Positions 1 through 7,404 are shown, counted from the stretch's first letter. The stretch is 64,000 nucleotides of DNA from Tumebacillus flagellatus (GCF_000714935.1 NZ_JMIR01000007.1:62001-126000); one strand, 5' to 3'. Program-made: numbers and translations. The notes: generated from the letters alone by a model not told the origin.

Positions 1-349
1 GTTGATAGTGATGATAATCATAAAATAAGTTCTCATTTCGCATGACCTGAATCGCTTGTTCGAGTCCTTCATAGTCAAATGCACAGGCTTTTACAAGGTA
101 TAGCAACTCCACTTGCTCAAGCCCGTTCAATTGGGGTTTGCTTTCGAGTTCAAGTCGTCGTGCGCGTACATCCTCTTGGAAATTTGTAAGATACTCGCCG
201 TTCACTGTGTACAGAAATGCCTCGATGTTGGTGTCCAAAATGTCGATATGTTCGACATTCATTTGACGTGCATACGTCTCCAGGTATGAAAGACTATGGT
301 AACCAGACGTAGGATCTGTTATGGGTGGGTACAGAAGTAATGTGGACAT
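1..349 (-). CDS. Putative B12-binding-domain radical SAM protein (N-terminal part only)
   Basis: Reading leftward, an open frame begins at ATG 349 behind a good ribosome site (AAAGGAG) and runs off the window edge, giving about 116 residues. The N-terminus reads MSTLLLYPPITDPTSGYHSL, the 'LL-PP-TDP-GY' opening seen in many cobalamin-binding radical SAM enzymes (methyltransferases or related enzymes). The radical SAM CxxxCxxC motif would lie outside the window, so the assignment rests on the first strand/loop of the B12-binding domain only. It is divergent from the peptide-modification operon starting at 553 and shares its AT-rich composition, so it probably belongs to the same cluster, perhaps methylating the peptide (inference). 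It could instead be an unrelated protein with a Rossmann-like start. Confidence 0.55.
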   Translation of the reverse strand, partial: MSTLLLYPPITDPTSGYHSLSYLETYARQMNVEHIDILDTNIEAFLYTVNGEYLTNFQEDVRARRLELESKPQLNGLEQVELLYLVKACAFDYEGLEQAIQVMRNENLFYDYHHYQ

Positions 350-475
350 GATGGGGGCTCCTTTCGGTCAAAAACACAGAATTAAAATACAGAATAACAA
401 TAACCATGGCGAGTTACTTATTGGGAGTGTATATATGTAAATATATCACATTAAAAATATTTTTTGTCAACCGCA

Positions 476-505
476 TTGACATGAATTTCTTCGATGCTGT
501 AAGAT
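476..505 (+). promoter_or_regulatory. Sigma-A-type promoter of the RiPP operon
   Basis: A consensus -35 TTGACA (476-481) is followed by an 18-bp spacer and a -10 TAAGAT (500-505). It lies about 45 bp upstream of the precursor peptide start codon and in the divergent gap with the putative B12 radical SAM gene. Confidence 0.65.
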
Positions 506-552
506 AAATTTTGCAGGCTGCGAATTTAAAGAAATATGAGAGGTGAATATTA

Positions 553-651
553 ATGAACAAGAATCTCGAGCAAGAAATCCTTGAGCTGGAAGAAACTCTG
601 GCAGACGAAGTTTTCGGCGAGCAAAAAACGAACAACAACGTAATCTGCTAA
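553..651 (+). CDS. Candidate RiPP precursor peptide, 32 aa, ending Val-Ile-Cys
   Basis: A short ORF starts at ATG 553 behind GAGAGGTG. It encodes an acidic, helix-prone leader (MNKNLEQEILELEETLADEV) followed by FGEQKT and the C-terminus NNNVIC. Length, leader character and position as first gene of an operon with a radical SAM enzyme, a flavoprotein decarboxylase, proteases and an exporter are typical of a RiPP precursor. The terminal Cys matches what HFCD decarboxylases (EpiD/LanD) act on: oxidative decarboxylation of a C-terminal Cys to an enethiol. The core is probably a few residues around NNNVIC (inference). A strong hairpin directly follows the stop codon. No known peptide family is recognised. 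Confidence 0.8.
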   Translation: MNKNLEQEILELEETLADEVFGEQKTNNNVIC

Positions 652-660
652 TTTCTCAAA

Positions 661-696
661 GTAAAGCAGAGAGGCCTGAACACCTCTCTGCTTTAC
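661..696 (+). terminator. Strong intercistronic hairpin after the precursor gene
   Basis: A perfect 14-bp stem (661-674 with 683-696) and 8-nt loop lie 9 nt after the precursor stop codon. No U-run follows, so it is more likely a partial attenuator or mRNA-stabilising 3' end that raises precursor level above the downstream enzymes than a full terminator. Confidence 0.6.
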
Positions 697-724
697 TAAC
701 TAAAAATCGAATGGGGGGGGAATC

Positions 725-1945
725 TTGAATCGATTCATGCCTAGGTATTTAATCTACCTGTCTCAGTTTTTTTCAGAGATCGGAGATTGGTTCTCGATCA
801 GTGCCGTCATGCTGTTGATCTATCATGTTACAGAAAGTCCGTTAATGGTCAGCGGGATTGCGGTTCTTGAGAATATAGCGATCATTGCTTTTTCAGCTTT
901 GGGCGGAGTCATCGTGGATCGCTATAACCCAAAACGGATGATGCTCATCAGTGATCTTCTAAGAGGTATGTTGATTCTTCTGATTCCGTTCTTTCACGAG
1001 AACATTGCGGTTATCTTTGTCGTGCAGATTTTGATTGTCACTTCGGGCTGTATCTTTACTCCGGCTAAAATGAAAATCATCCGAAAAATTTCATCTGATG
1101 ACGAATTAGCCATGATCAATGGCACGTCTTCCATGCTTACTGGACTTGTAAAGATTATTGGGGTCCTTCTCGGAGGGATTGTGGTTGGTCTTTTTGGCTA
1201 TGATTTGCCTTTCTATTTCGACTCTGCTTCCTATCTGTTGTCAGCATTTTTTATTTCCTTTATTCTCTATCGGTCTACCAAAATAGAAGACAACTTTTCG
1301 AATGAGGACAAAAAATCGGTACGCGAGGAGCTAAAAGAAGGTTGGAGCGGAATTCGAAAAGTTCCACCGGTGCCGCAGCTCCTGATCATCTTCACACTAG
1401 GCAGTTTTATCATGGGACTTTTTGTGACACAAATAGTCGTCTATAATTCGAAGGTCTTACAGGGAACTGAATTAACGTACGGCTATTTGAACTGCGCCAT
1501 GGCTGTCGGAGTTGTGATTGTCTCCTCCTTATTTTCGAAGTTTGTTTCAAAATGGGAACCGTATCAAACGATAATCGGCAGTACATTTTTGGGAGTTGGA
1601 GTGATGCTGATCAGCATGACATTCGTCCCCTTCCCTTATGTATTGGTGGTTTTATTCTTTTTGGGCGTATTTCAAACCATGCCCAATTTAGTGGCCGTAA
1701 CGATCTGTCTGAGAGTGGTTCCGGAAAGTCTATTAGGAAGGTTTTTTGGTCTGCTGAATTTGGTTACGACTCCATGTTATATCACAGGTATGCTCGTAGG
1801 AGGCAGTATTGCTACCTGGTCAGTGGAGTGGATGTATCGAGGTGCGGGATTGCTCGCAATCACCTTGTATGTCGTTGCTTTTTTAACAAGGAAGAGATTT
1901 CAGGGAGGGGTTGACGATTCCAGCCGACAACAAGTATCTTCGTGA
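725..1945 (+). CDS. MFS exporter of the RiPP cluster
   Basis: A 406-residue, very hydrophobic protein with about 12 membrane segments, resembling MFS exporters of the EntS/MFS_3 type. The cytoplasmic loop after helix 2 has the MFS motif-A-like stretch GGVIVDRYNPKRMM. The start is taken as TTG 725 because a G-run (713-720) gives a close Shine-Dalgarno; ATG 737 is an alternative. It lies between the precursor and the protease genes and overlaps the next gene by 35 bp, so it probably exports the mature peptide or provides self-immunity (inference from context). Confidence 0.8.
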   Translation: MNRFMPRYLIYLSQFFSEIGDWFSISAVMLLIYHVTESPLMVSGIAVLENIAIIAFSALGGVIVDRYNPKRMMLISDLLRGMLILLIPFFHENIAVIFVVQILIVTSGCIFTPAKMKIIRKISSDDELAMINGTSSMLTGLVKIIGVLLGGIVVGLFGYDLPFYFDSASYLLSAFFISFILYRSTKIEDNFSNEDKKSVREELKEGWSGIRKVPPVPQLLIIFTLGSFIMGLFVTQIVVYNSKVLQGTELTYGYLNCAMAVGVVIVSSLFSKFVSKWEPYQTIIGSTFLGVGVMLISMTFVPFPYVLVVLFFLGVFQTMPNLVAVTICLRVVPESLLGRFFGLLNLVTTPCYITGMLVGGSIATWSVEWMYRGAGLLAITLYVVAFLTRKRFQGGVDDSSRQQVSS

Positions 1946-3236
1946 TTTGCTTGAGAACAAGAAACAGTATTTTGCAGAGATTATTTGGAAGGAAGGCCAG
2001 ACCCTACATGTGGATCCTTCCCAAGCTGAATTTCCAGTTGTCCCGATCATTCATCAGGGGGGGCTATTAATACTTTCGGATGGTGCGCATCAAGGGAGAT
2101 CAACGTTCCAAGAACCTAGCGAATTTACATTCGCATACGAGCAAGCAAGAGAAATGTTGTTAACGAGGACGAATCCAATCCATGTGGGTTCGGTTTCTCA
2201 CCATTCAACATGTGGCACGTTCGACCCCGTGGAAAATGAGGTTTTTAATCAAGAATATATAGAGAAACTCAAACGAGATATTAAGGCTTTGGACGAGTAC
2301 CATCAGCATTTGCACGGTCGGTTTGAAGGTCGCCATGTCGTGAAGGCTATTATAGATCGTCAATATACTCAGTATCTGAATTCAAACGGCACAACACTCT
2401 CTCGAAATGAACTGTTTTCAACTGTTGCATCGGAGATTCTGACTTCAGCGAATCATTTGTACTTGCATCATTCAGTCAAGCCGCAACCGATACCGCAACA
2501 CTTGCAAGAGTTGAACAGCCTCGAACTTTATCATGAGGAAGGAGAGGCGAGTGAATTTGCTTCTGGAAATTACCCTTGCATGATGTCTTCACACGTTGCA
2601 GGGGTATTTTTACACGAAGTTGTGGGTCATTTGTTTGAAGCTGATACTGCGATTGCTTCTAAGCTGTATTCTAAAAAGGGTTCTAGAATCGCGCCTGATT
2701 TTGTGCATATCTCGGATAAACCCAACATGCAGTTTGATGATGAAGGTTCTCTCACCCAAAATACTTTTATGATCCAGAACGGGAGAATCGAAGGATTGCT
2801 ACATTCCCGTGAAACGGCTGCTCGTGACAAAGTTCAAGTAACAGGACATGGCCGTGCCATACGTGGAGGGATGGAGCCGATGCCACGAATGCACTGCACA
2901 TGTATGGAACCGGGAGTAGAATCATCCAACACATTGAAGTCCGCTTTTAAACGTATGGTGTATCTGGAAAGTATTGAGGATGCTCATTCACATCTAAATA
3001 ATTTTGTACTTCAAATTCGGAATGCCCATGTGTTGGATAATGGAGTGCCGGTTCAACGAATCGGAAGATGTTTTGTTAGAGGAAGTTGTCTGAGTGCGCT
3101 AAGTCGAATTGTCTCAATCAGCAATCAGGCAAAAAAACACTTTTTTACTTGTTCGAAGAAGAACCAAAACGGTTTGTATGTGGCCTCTGATGTACCCGAA
3201 ATTTTAATCGACTCCATTTGGATTGGAAAAGGATAA
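1911..3236 (+). CDS. TldD-like metalloprotease subunit
   Basis: 441 residues of the TldD/PmbA family with an intact zinc-binding HExxxH motif (HEVVGH, residues 235-240), the hallmark of the catalytic TldD partner. In Escherichia coli TldD/TldE removes the leader of microcin B17 precursor, so here it most likely cuts the leader off the modified 32-mer. Start TTG 1911 is used since GGGAGGGG immediately precedes it; this spacing is short, and the start lies 35 bp inside the transporter gene, suggesting translational coupling. It is followed four bases later by its TldE-like partner. AT-rich like the rest of the cluster. Confidence 0.85.
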   Translation: MTIPADNKYLRDLLENKKQYFAEIIWKEGQTLHVDPSQAEFPVVPIIHQGGLLILSDGAHQGRSTFQEPSEFTFAYEQAREMLLTRTNPIHVGSVSHHSTCGTFDPVENEVFNQEYIEKLKRDIKALDEYHQHLHGRFEGRHVVKAIIDRQYTQYLNSNGTTLSRNELFSTVASEILTSANHLYLHHSVKPQPIPQHLQELNSLELYHEEGEASEFASGNYPCMMSSHVAGVFLHEVVGHLFEADTAIASKLYSKKGSRIAPDFVHISDKPNMQFDDEGSLTQNTFMIQNGRIEGLLHSRETAARDKVQVTGHGRAIRGGMEPMPRMHCTCMEPGVESSNTLKSAFKRMVYLESIEDAHSHLNNFVLQIRNAHVLDNGVPVQRIGRCFVRGSCLSALSRIVSISNQAKKHFFTCSKKNQNGLYVASDVPEILIDSIWIGKG

Positions 3237-3240
3237 CACT

Positions 3241-4458
3241 ATGGGAAAAAAGATCGAAACTTGCGAAATCTGTTGGGAGGAACAGCAGTTTACACCTATA
3301 TATTCTGAAAAAAGGAAGAAACAAAGCAATGCGATCCGGTACTTGGAAAATGGAAAATTAGGAGTGTTACTTACTACTACTAGAATCACTCCGAAACATA
3401 TCGAACTGGCGAAAGCAATGGCATCAATCGGGGCTGATGTTGGAGATGATTTCTTTTCCGCTCGTGTGCACCCTCACATGATGTCGAAATTAGAGGATTC
3501 TTCGTACGGAATCCAATCTTTGCGCAATGACTTGCAGAACCGATGTGGAGAAGCAAATTTTATTTTGAAGTCCTATAAAAGGAATCTTGGTCTTTATTAT
3601 GATGGTGAACTTCTCCATCATTCAGAACTTGTTTTCTACGAGTATCTTGTGCAACTTCCCAGGAAAAAGGGTTCTGCGCCTGCAGTCATTAGGAAAAATT
3701 CATTTCAAAAGGTTCTTAAATTTGATGAATTGATGAATGTGAATCAATTGCAATGGAATACGGAACAGAAGTCTTCCATTGAATCGAAAAACTACGAAGC
3801 CGTTTTCTCTTCAACTGCATTCGATGTTATCCTGGATTTGCTGCTGCATTGTTGCAATGCAAGAATCTGTACAGTTACAGACTTCTCAGAACGGCATCCA
3901 TTCGCTGGTTCAGTATTGTCGGAATCAATCACAATTGATTCATCGCCGAAATATTCTAACTTGTTTGACGATGAAGGGGTCCAGACAAACAACAAACCGC
4001 TCTTCGACCGAGGGGTATTTACAGGCTACTTCAATGATCTGTACACAGCGAACAAGCTTGGTGTAGAACCTACAGGAAACGGATTTCGAGGGATGTTTCT
4101 GCATGCCCCCTTACAAGAGGGGATTCCTTCCTCGAAATATCCATTCGCGAGGATGCAGTCTGGCAAGGTTGAGGCTGAAGATATGATCGCTTCGATGAGT
4201 ACAGGCATTCTTGTCGAAGAACTGTCTCTGACGTATAATCACGATTTCTTCTTTCACCCTGTACAACTACCGCTAAAAAAAGCTTGGTATGTGGAGAATG
4301 GAAACGTGATAGGACGAATTGACGAATCAGCTTCCATCGTGATCGATCTTCGTTCTTTCTTTAAATTTGATCTCACGGTTTCCAAGAAAGCTGAACAAGT
4401 GTGGGGGAAGGAAATTCCGTGGATTCATGCCCCGCAAATTATGGTTCTTGCTAAATGA
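3241..4458 (+). CDS. TldE/PmbA-like protease partner subunit
   Basis: 405 residues of the TldD/PmbA family without HExxxH, as expected of the non-catalytic TldE subunit. A conserved-looking patch FDDEGVQTNNKPLFDRGVFT lies near residues 240-260, typical of the family's beta-sandwich half. The start is ATG 3241, with AAAGGA at good spacing; an in-frame TTG at 3223 overlaps the previous gene and is less likely. It should form a heterodimer with the TldD-like product, forming the sealed chamber that only admits unfolded peptides (known for the E. coli pair). Role in leader removal is inferred. Confidence 0.8.
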   Translation: MGKKIETCEICWEEQQFTPIYSEKRKKQSNAIRYLENGKLGVLLTTTRITPKHIELAKAMASIGADVGDDFFSARVHPHMMSKLEDSSYGIQSLRNDLQNRCGEANFILKSYKRNLGLYYDGELLHHSELVFYEYLVQLPRKKGSAPAVIRKNSFQKVLKFDELMNVNQLQWNTEQKSSIESKNYEAVFSSTAFDVILDLLLHCCNARICTVTDFSERHPFAGSVLSESITIDSSPKYSNLFDDEGVQTNNKPLFDRGVFTGYFNDLYTANKLGVEPTGNGFRGMFLHAPLQEGIPSSKYPFARMQSGKVEAEDMIASMSTGILVEELSLTYNHDFFFHPVQLPLKKAWYVENGNVIGRIDESASIVIDLRSFFKFDLTVSKKAEQVWGKEIPWIHAPQIMVLAK

Positions 4459-4481
4459 CCTTTTGAAAGGAAGATTAGTAA

Positions 4482-5075
4482 ATGGAAACTCGTTCGTATT
4501 CCATTGACAGATTGTTGATCGGGGCTTCTGGGTCGATTGGAGTCGTGAATTTGATTCCGTTTCTCCTCGCCTTTAAAGTGGCCAGATTTGCAAAAGAGGT
4601 ACAGGTTATCATGACAGATACGGCAGCCAAAATGATCCCGCCGAGTACAGTTCGTCTCTTTTGCGACGGGGTTCACACCAGTTTGTTTGATGAGGAAGGA
4701 GGCAAGGTGAGACATATTAAGTTAGGGGAATGGCCACAAATGTACGCGGTTTTACCGGCATCTGCTAACCTCATTGGCAAACTTGCGAATGGAATTTGCG
4801 ATGACTTGCTAACCACCACAGCCATTGCTGCGAAGTGTCCGGTTGCCATCTTTCCCAATATGAATTTCGACATGTTCAATAAATCGGTTGTGCAGAGAAA
4901 TCTAAGTCTACTGGAATCGGATGGACACTTTGTGATTCCGCCGTTGATCTCGGAAGCTTATGAGGTAGCCACAGGAGAAATGGTGAAAGCAGCAACGTTA
5001 CATCAGCCGTCGGGGATTATGGAACAACTGCTCGGTGTGCTGGATTTCATAAACAACCAGAGAAATGAGGGATAA
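4482..5075 (+). CDS. HFCD-family flavoprotein cysteine decarboxylase (EpiD/LanD-like)
   Basis: 197 residues with the motifs of homo-oligomeric flavin-containing Cys decarboxylases: an N-terminal GASGSIG flavin-binding loop (14-20), a histidine in the RHIKLGEW context (His78) matching the catalytic His of EpiD-type enzymes, PASAN (92-96) and PNMNFDMF (125-132, the PxMNxxMW substrate motif). The family oxidatively decarboxylates a C-terminal Cys in peptides (EpiD, MrsD) or phosphopantothenoyl-cysteine (Dfp). As the only flavoprotein in an operon whose short peptide ends in Cys, peptide decarboxylation is the best prediction. A Dfp role is unlikely since the CoaB half is missing. The start ATG 4482 has AAGGAAG upstream. 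Confidence 0.88.
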   Translation: METRSYSIDRLLIGASGSIGVVNLIPFLLAFKVARFAKEVQVIMTDTAAKMIPPSTVRLFCDGVHTSLFDEEGGKVRHIKLGEWPQMYAVLPASANLIGKLANGICDDLLTTTAIAAKCPVAIFPNMNFDMFNKSVVQRNLSLLESDGHFVIPPLISEAYEVATGEMVKAATLHQPSGIMEQLLGVLDFINNQRNEG

Positions 5076-5078
5076 ATA

Positions 5079-6458
5079 ATGGTGCAACGGAGTAAAACCT
5101 CAGAACGTTTGGATAATGTGGGTGACCAATTTTTTGTGAGTTCTCGGTTCAATGTACGCACGTATGATGAGGAAGGGAATCTTTTGCTATACAACAGCTT
5201 TAACGGTCAGTTTGTAACAATAGAAAGAAGCGATGCTGCTGACGTTGTGAACCTTTTAAGCAAGGGGTCGAAAGAGCAAAATGCGCCAATTGTCAAGGAG
5301 CTGATCGAGCGAGGCTTCATGATCCCACATGATGTGAATGAATTTATGCGAGCAAATTTGCAACATAAGGAAGCGCTCTACAAAGAGAGAAAACTGAATC
5401 TGATTCTCATGCCCAATGAAGACTGCAATTTTCGTTGTGTGTACTGCTATGAATCTTTTGCCAAAAACAAAATGGATGAAGCAACGCAACGAGGTATCAT
5501 CGAGTATGTAAGACGTGAACTGGATCATTACGATTCATTAAATATTTCTTGGTTTGGTGGAGAGCCGTTAACCGCCCTGGACATCATAGTGCGGTTATCC
5601 CAAGAAATGTTACAAATTTGTCGGGAGAAGAAAAAACTGTATTCGGCCAATATGACAACCAATGGGTATTTACTCGATGTGCCTACCTTTATTCGACTTA
5701 TGAAAGTAGGGGTTTTTTTCTACCAAATCACATTTGATGGAACAAGTGAAACACATAATCGACATCGTGTCTTAGCGCATGGGGGAGCCACGTTCGATCA
5801 AATCTACAACAATTTGATTGCGATTCGCGATACAAGCATCAAAAATTTCGAAATAATCATTCGTTCCAATGTCGATGAAGACGTTCATCCCTATATGAAG
5901 AAGTACATCAAGATGATGGTGGAAGATTTCGGAGGCGATCCGAGGTTTAGGCATCATTTTGTACCCATTCAAAAGCTCGGAGGGAACAATGATACGAACA
6001 TTCACTTATGCGATACCAAAGATATACTTCCGTTAGTGGAGCAAGCACAAGGACAAGGTTTGGACTTTAGTTTGTACCGCGAACTGATCCAACCTTTTGG
6101 AAGTGTGTGTTATGCAGCAAAACCTACTTCGTTTTGCATAGGGTCTGACGGTATGGTCTATAAGTGTACCGTAGCCTTTGATGATGAACGAAATCACGTT
6201 GGTCAACTCTATGAGGATGGAACGATGGAGCTGTACTATGATCGGTTTGCACTGTGGGTCGTTAACGGTGCCTTGGAAGACACGGCATGTCAAAAATGTT
6301 ATTTTAGGCCATCCTGCCAAGGCGAGGCTTGTCCGCTAGAGCGAATTGAGCATGGCAAGCAACCATGTCCGCCCATTAAAAAGAACATCAAAGCGTATCT
6401 AAAGATACTGGCAGCAGAAAAAAATCACCAACATCTTATTTTCAGTAGTACAAGATGA
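5079..6458 (+). CDS. SPASM-domain radical SAM peptide maturase with N-terminal recognition-like domain
   Basis: 459 residues. The first ~95 have a small mixed alpha/beta pattern (LLLYNSFNGQFVTIERSDAA, then two helices) resembling PqqD-like RiPP recognition elements. The radical SAM core follows, with CxxxCxxC at Cys116/Cys120/Cys123 (CNFRCVYC) and a WFGGEPL motif. The C-terminal third has a Cys-rich SPASM region (CIGSDGMVYKC, CQKCYFRPSC, then further Cys) expected to bind auxiliary Fe-S clusters. Such enzymes install thioether, C-C or C-O crosslinks, or decarboxylate, in RiPP peptides. Starts 3 bases after the decarboxylase gene; its stop overlaps the next start (ATGA). The chemistry is not predictable from sequence. 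Confidence 0.9.
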   Translation: MVQRSKTSERLDNVGDQFFVSSRFNVRTYDEEGNLLLYNSFNGQFVTIERSDAADVVNLLSKGSKEQNAPIVKELIERGFMIPHDVNEFMRANLQHKEALYKERKLNLILMPNEDCNFRCVYCYESFAKNKMDEATQRGIIEYVRRELDHYDSLNISWFGGEPLTALDIIVRLSQEMLQICREKKKLYSANMTTNGYLLDVPTFIRLMKVGVFFYQITFDGTSETHNRHRVLAHGGATFDQIYNNLIAIRDTSIKNFEIIIRSNVDEDVHPYMKKYIKMMVEDFGGDPRFRHHFVPIQKLGGNNDTNIHLCDTKDILPLVEQAQGQGLDFSLYRELIQPFGSVCYAAKPTSFCIGSDGMVYKCTVAFDDERNHVGQLYEDGTMELYYDRFALWVVNGALEDTACQKCYFRPSCQGEACPLERIEHGKQPCPPIKKNIKAYLKILAAEKNHQHLIFSSTR

Positions 6459-6607
6459 GTGTTGTAGGAAATGTTGTTACCGAAGGACCCAGAAGAGGAC
6501 TGGAAGATGCTTTGGAATTGCAAAAAACACCAGAATATTCAGTGAGTATTTGTGGCGTTGACCTCATTTCAGAATCTACAGAAACAGAATCTAACGAGAC
6601 GGAATGA
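6455..6607 (+). CDS. Small coupled ORF, 50 aa; possible second precursor or accessory peptide
   Basis: The ATG overlaps the radical SAM stop codon (ATGA), the usual sign of translational coupling, and the frame runs 50 codons to TGA 6605-6607, immediately before the operon terminator. The product has a basic/hydrophobic N-half, then PEYSVSICGVDLISES and a Ser/Thr/Glu-rich tail. The single Cys sits in a Ser-Ile-Cys context reminiscent of the Val-Ile-Cys end of the 32-mer. It could be a second substrate, a recognition or immunity peptide, or a non-functional tail. No family is recognised. Confidence 0.5.
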   Translation: MSVVGNVVTEGPRRGLEDALELQKTPEYSVSICGVDLISESTETESNETE

Positions 6608-6619
6608 TTTAGAGATGGA

Positions 6620-6658
6620 AGAGACCTCACCACGAAATCAGTAGTGGTAGAGGTCTTT
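6620..6658 (+). terminator. Rho-independent terminator of the RiPP operon
   Basis: GAGACCTC..ACCAC pairs with GTGGT..AGAGGTC followed by TTT, just after the last ORF. A close relative of this hairpin terminates the gene at 14887-18132. Confidence 0.7.
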
Positions 6659-6733
6659 CAAATGAATTACAATGTCCTTTCTCACTTAGAGCGATAAGGA
6701 GAAACGTACCATAAATAGCGACAACCCTTTAGA

Positions 6734-6763
6734 TTGAGTTTGCCAGCCGGATTGTGCTAGAAT
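6734..6763 (+). promoter_or_regulatory. Promoter of putative antitoxin RNA
   Basis: TTGAGT (6734-6739), 18-bp spacer, TAGAAT (6758-6763). It points toward the convergent holin-like toxin gene, with a predicted RNA start near 6770. Confidence 0.5.
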
Positions 6764-6769
6764 AAACTC

Positions 6770-6924
6770 ACAAGGAATGAATAAACTAAAAAATGACCGC
6801 AGGTGCTGGTAACACCCACGGTCGTTGCACAACTGATACCCATCAAGGGTGTCGGCTCACGTACGACTTACAGGACGAAATAGACCGCCTGAGCGTCCAA
6901 CTCATAAGGCGGTCTATTTCTTTT
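6770..6924 (+). ncRNA. Putative antisense antitoxin RNA of a type I toxin-antitoxin locus
   Basis: The predicted RNA runs from the promoter at 6734-6763 to a hairpin (6878-6889 with 6908-6919) followed by CTTTTT. It overlaps the 3' end of the toxin mRNA on the other strand. This layout, a convergent short RNA overlapping the tail of a small hydrophobic-peptide mRNA, matches txpA/ratA-type systems. It carries no convincing protein. Confidence 0.5.
6785..6822 (-). terminator. Terminator of the holin-like toxin mRNA
   Basis: On the minus strand GACCG..GGTGTTACCAGCACC..CGGTC forms a stem-loop directly followed by ATTTTTTAG. This would end the toxin transcript after it has passed the inverted-repeat copy at 6843-6859. 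Confidence 0.55.
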
Positions 6925-7076
6925 TATTCTGGTTGTCCAGCATATGTTTCATGATCGTCACGACCAAAGTGAGGGCTGCGATCAAAAATAGCCCGAATTG
7001 GAGCATGAGCGAAATGACATCATGTGCAGATATGGCAACACCCCCTTTCGTGAGGGGATGAGCCGACCACCCTTGA
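6843..7076. repeat. Inverted repeat bracketing the toxin gene (6843-6859 and 7059-7076)
   Basis: TCAAGGGTGTCGGCTCA at 6843-6859 and the reverse complement of TCAAGGGTGGTCGGCTCA at 7059-7076 differ by one base insertion. In the toxin mRNA (minus strand) the 5' copy could pair with the 3' copy, a long-distance fold that in other type I systems holds the full-length mRNA translationally silent. Confidence 0.7.
6914..7006 (-). CDS. Putative holin-like toxin (Hol-Tox type), about 30 aa
   Basis: From ATG 7006 the frame encodes MLQFGLFLIAALTLVV, then TIMKHMLDNQ and a lysine-rich tail. A single membrane helix opening with LMLQFGLFLIA and a short charged end is the signature of the 'putative holin-like toxin' family. 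The similarity continues upstream in frame (VAISAHDVISL, to about 7039), but no canonical start is present there; a GGGGG site at about 7043 suggests initiation on a non-standard codon or a lost start. The upstream -10 TAGAAT with TG extension (7103-7111) fits a minus-strand promoter. Expected to insert in the membrane and be silenced by the convergent RNA. Confidence 0.6.
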   Translation of the reverse strand: MLQFGLFLIAALTLVVTIMKHMLDNQNKKK

Positions 7077-7102
7077 GGAGCCTATTCAGTTGTGCTGGTT
7101 GT

Positions 7103-7111
7103 ATTCTATCA
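7103..7111 (-). promoter_or_regulatory. Extended -10 promoter of toxin mRNA
   Basis: On the minus strand TGATAGAAT gives a TGn-extended -10; no good -35 is visible. The mRNA would begin near 7096, just before the inverted-repeat copy at 7059-7076. The stretch 7112-7312 beyond it holds nothing I recognise. Confidence 0.4.
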
Positions 7112-7312
7112 TAGAGGAATCTGAAGGGGAACAATTGTTCTTTAGATCGGGATAAAAAGTTTATCAGCTGCCACCAGCAACTGTTTGTTCTTGCTACTGC
7201 TCCGGTGAGCCGTACCCTAAATATGGGCAAGTTTTTGCGGAATACCTTTTGGGGCATAAGTTTGAATAGATGTGTGTAGGTTACACGCTTAGAAAACACG
7301 AGAATGGTAATA

Positions 7313-7343
7313 GAGGATGTTCCTTTTTCAAAGGAACATCCTC
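7313..7343 (-). terminator. Terminator-like hairpin downstream of the diguanylate cyclase
   Basis: A perfect 13-bp stem GAGGATGTTCCTT/AAGGAACATCCTC. The U-run is weak, so it may act as an mRNA end stabiliser or bidirectional barrier. Confidence 0.5.
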
Positions 7344-7404
7344 GTCACTTCCTACTGAGCTACTTCTTCGTGACCCGCTTAACGAGGCAGCGATCTACCT
7401 GAAA

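Noticed and set aside
4482-5075. Dfp/CoaC (pantothenate pathway) assignment for the flavoprotein
   Set aside because: No CoaB domain and a clear peptide-modification context; EpiD-like motifs fit better.
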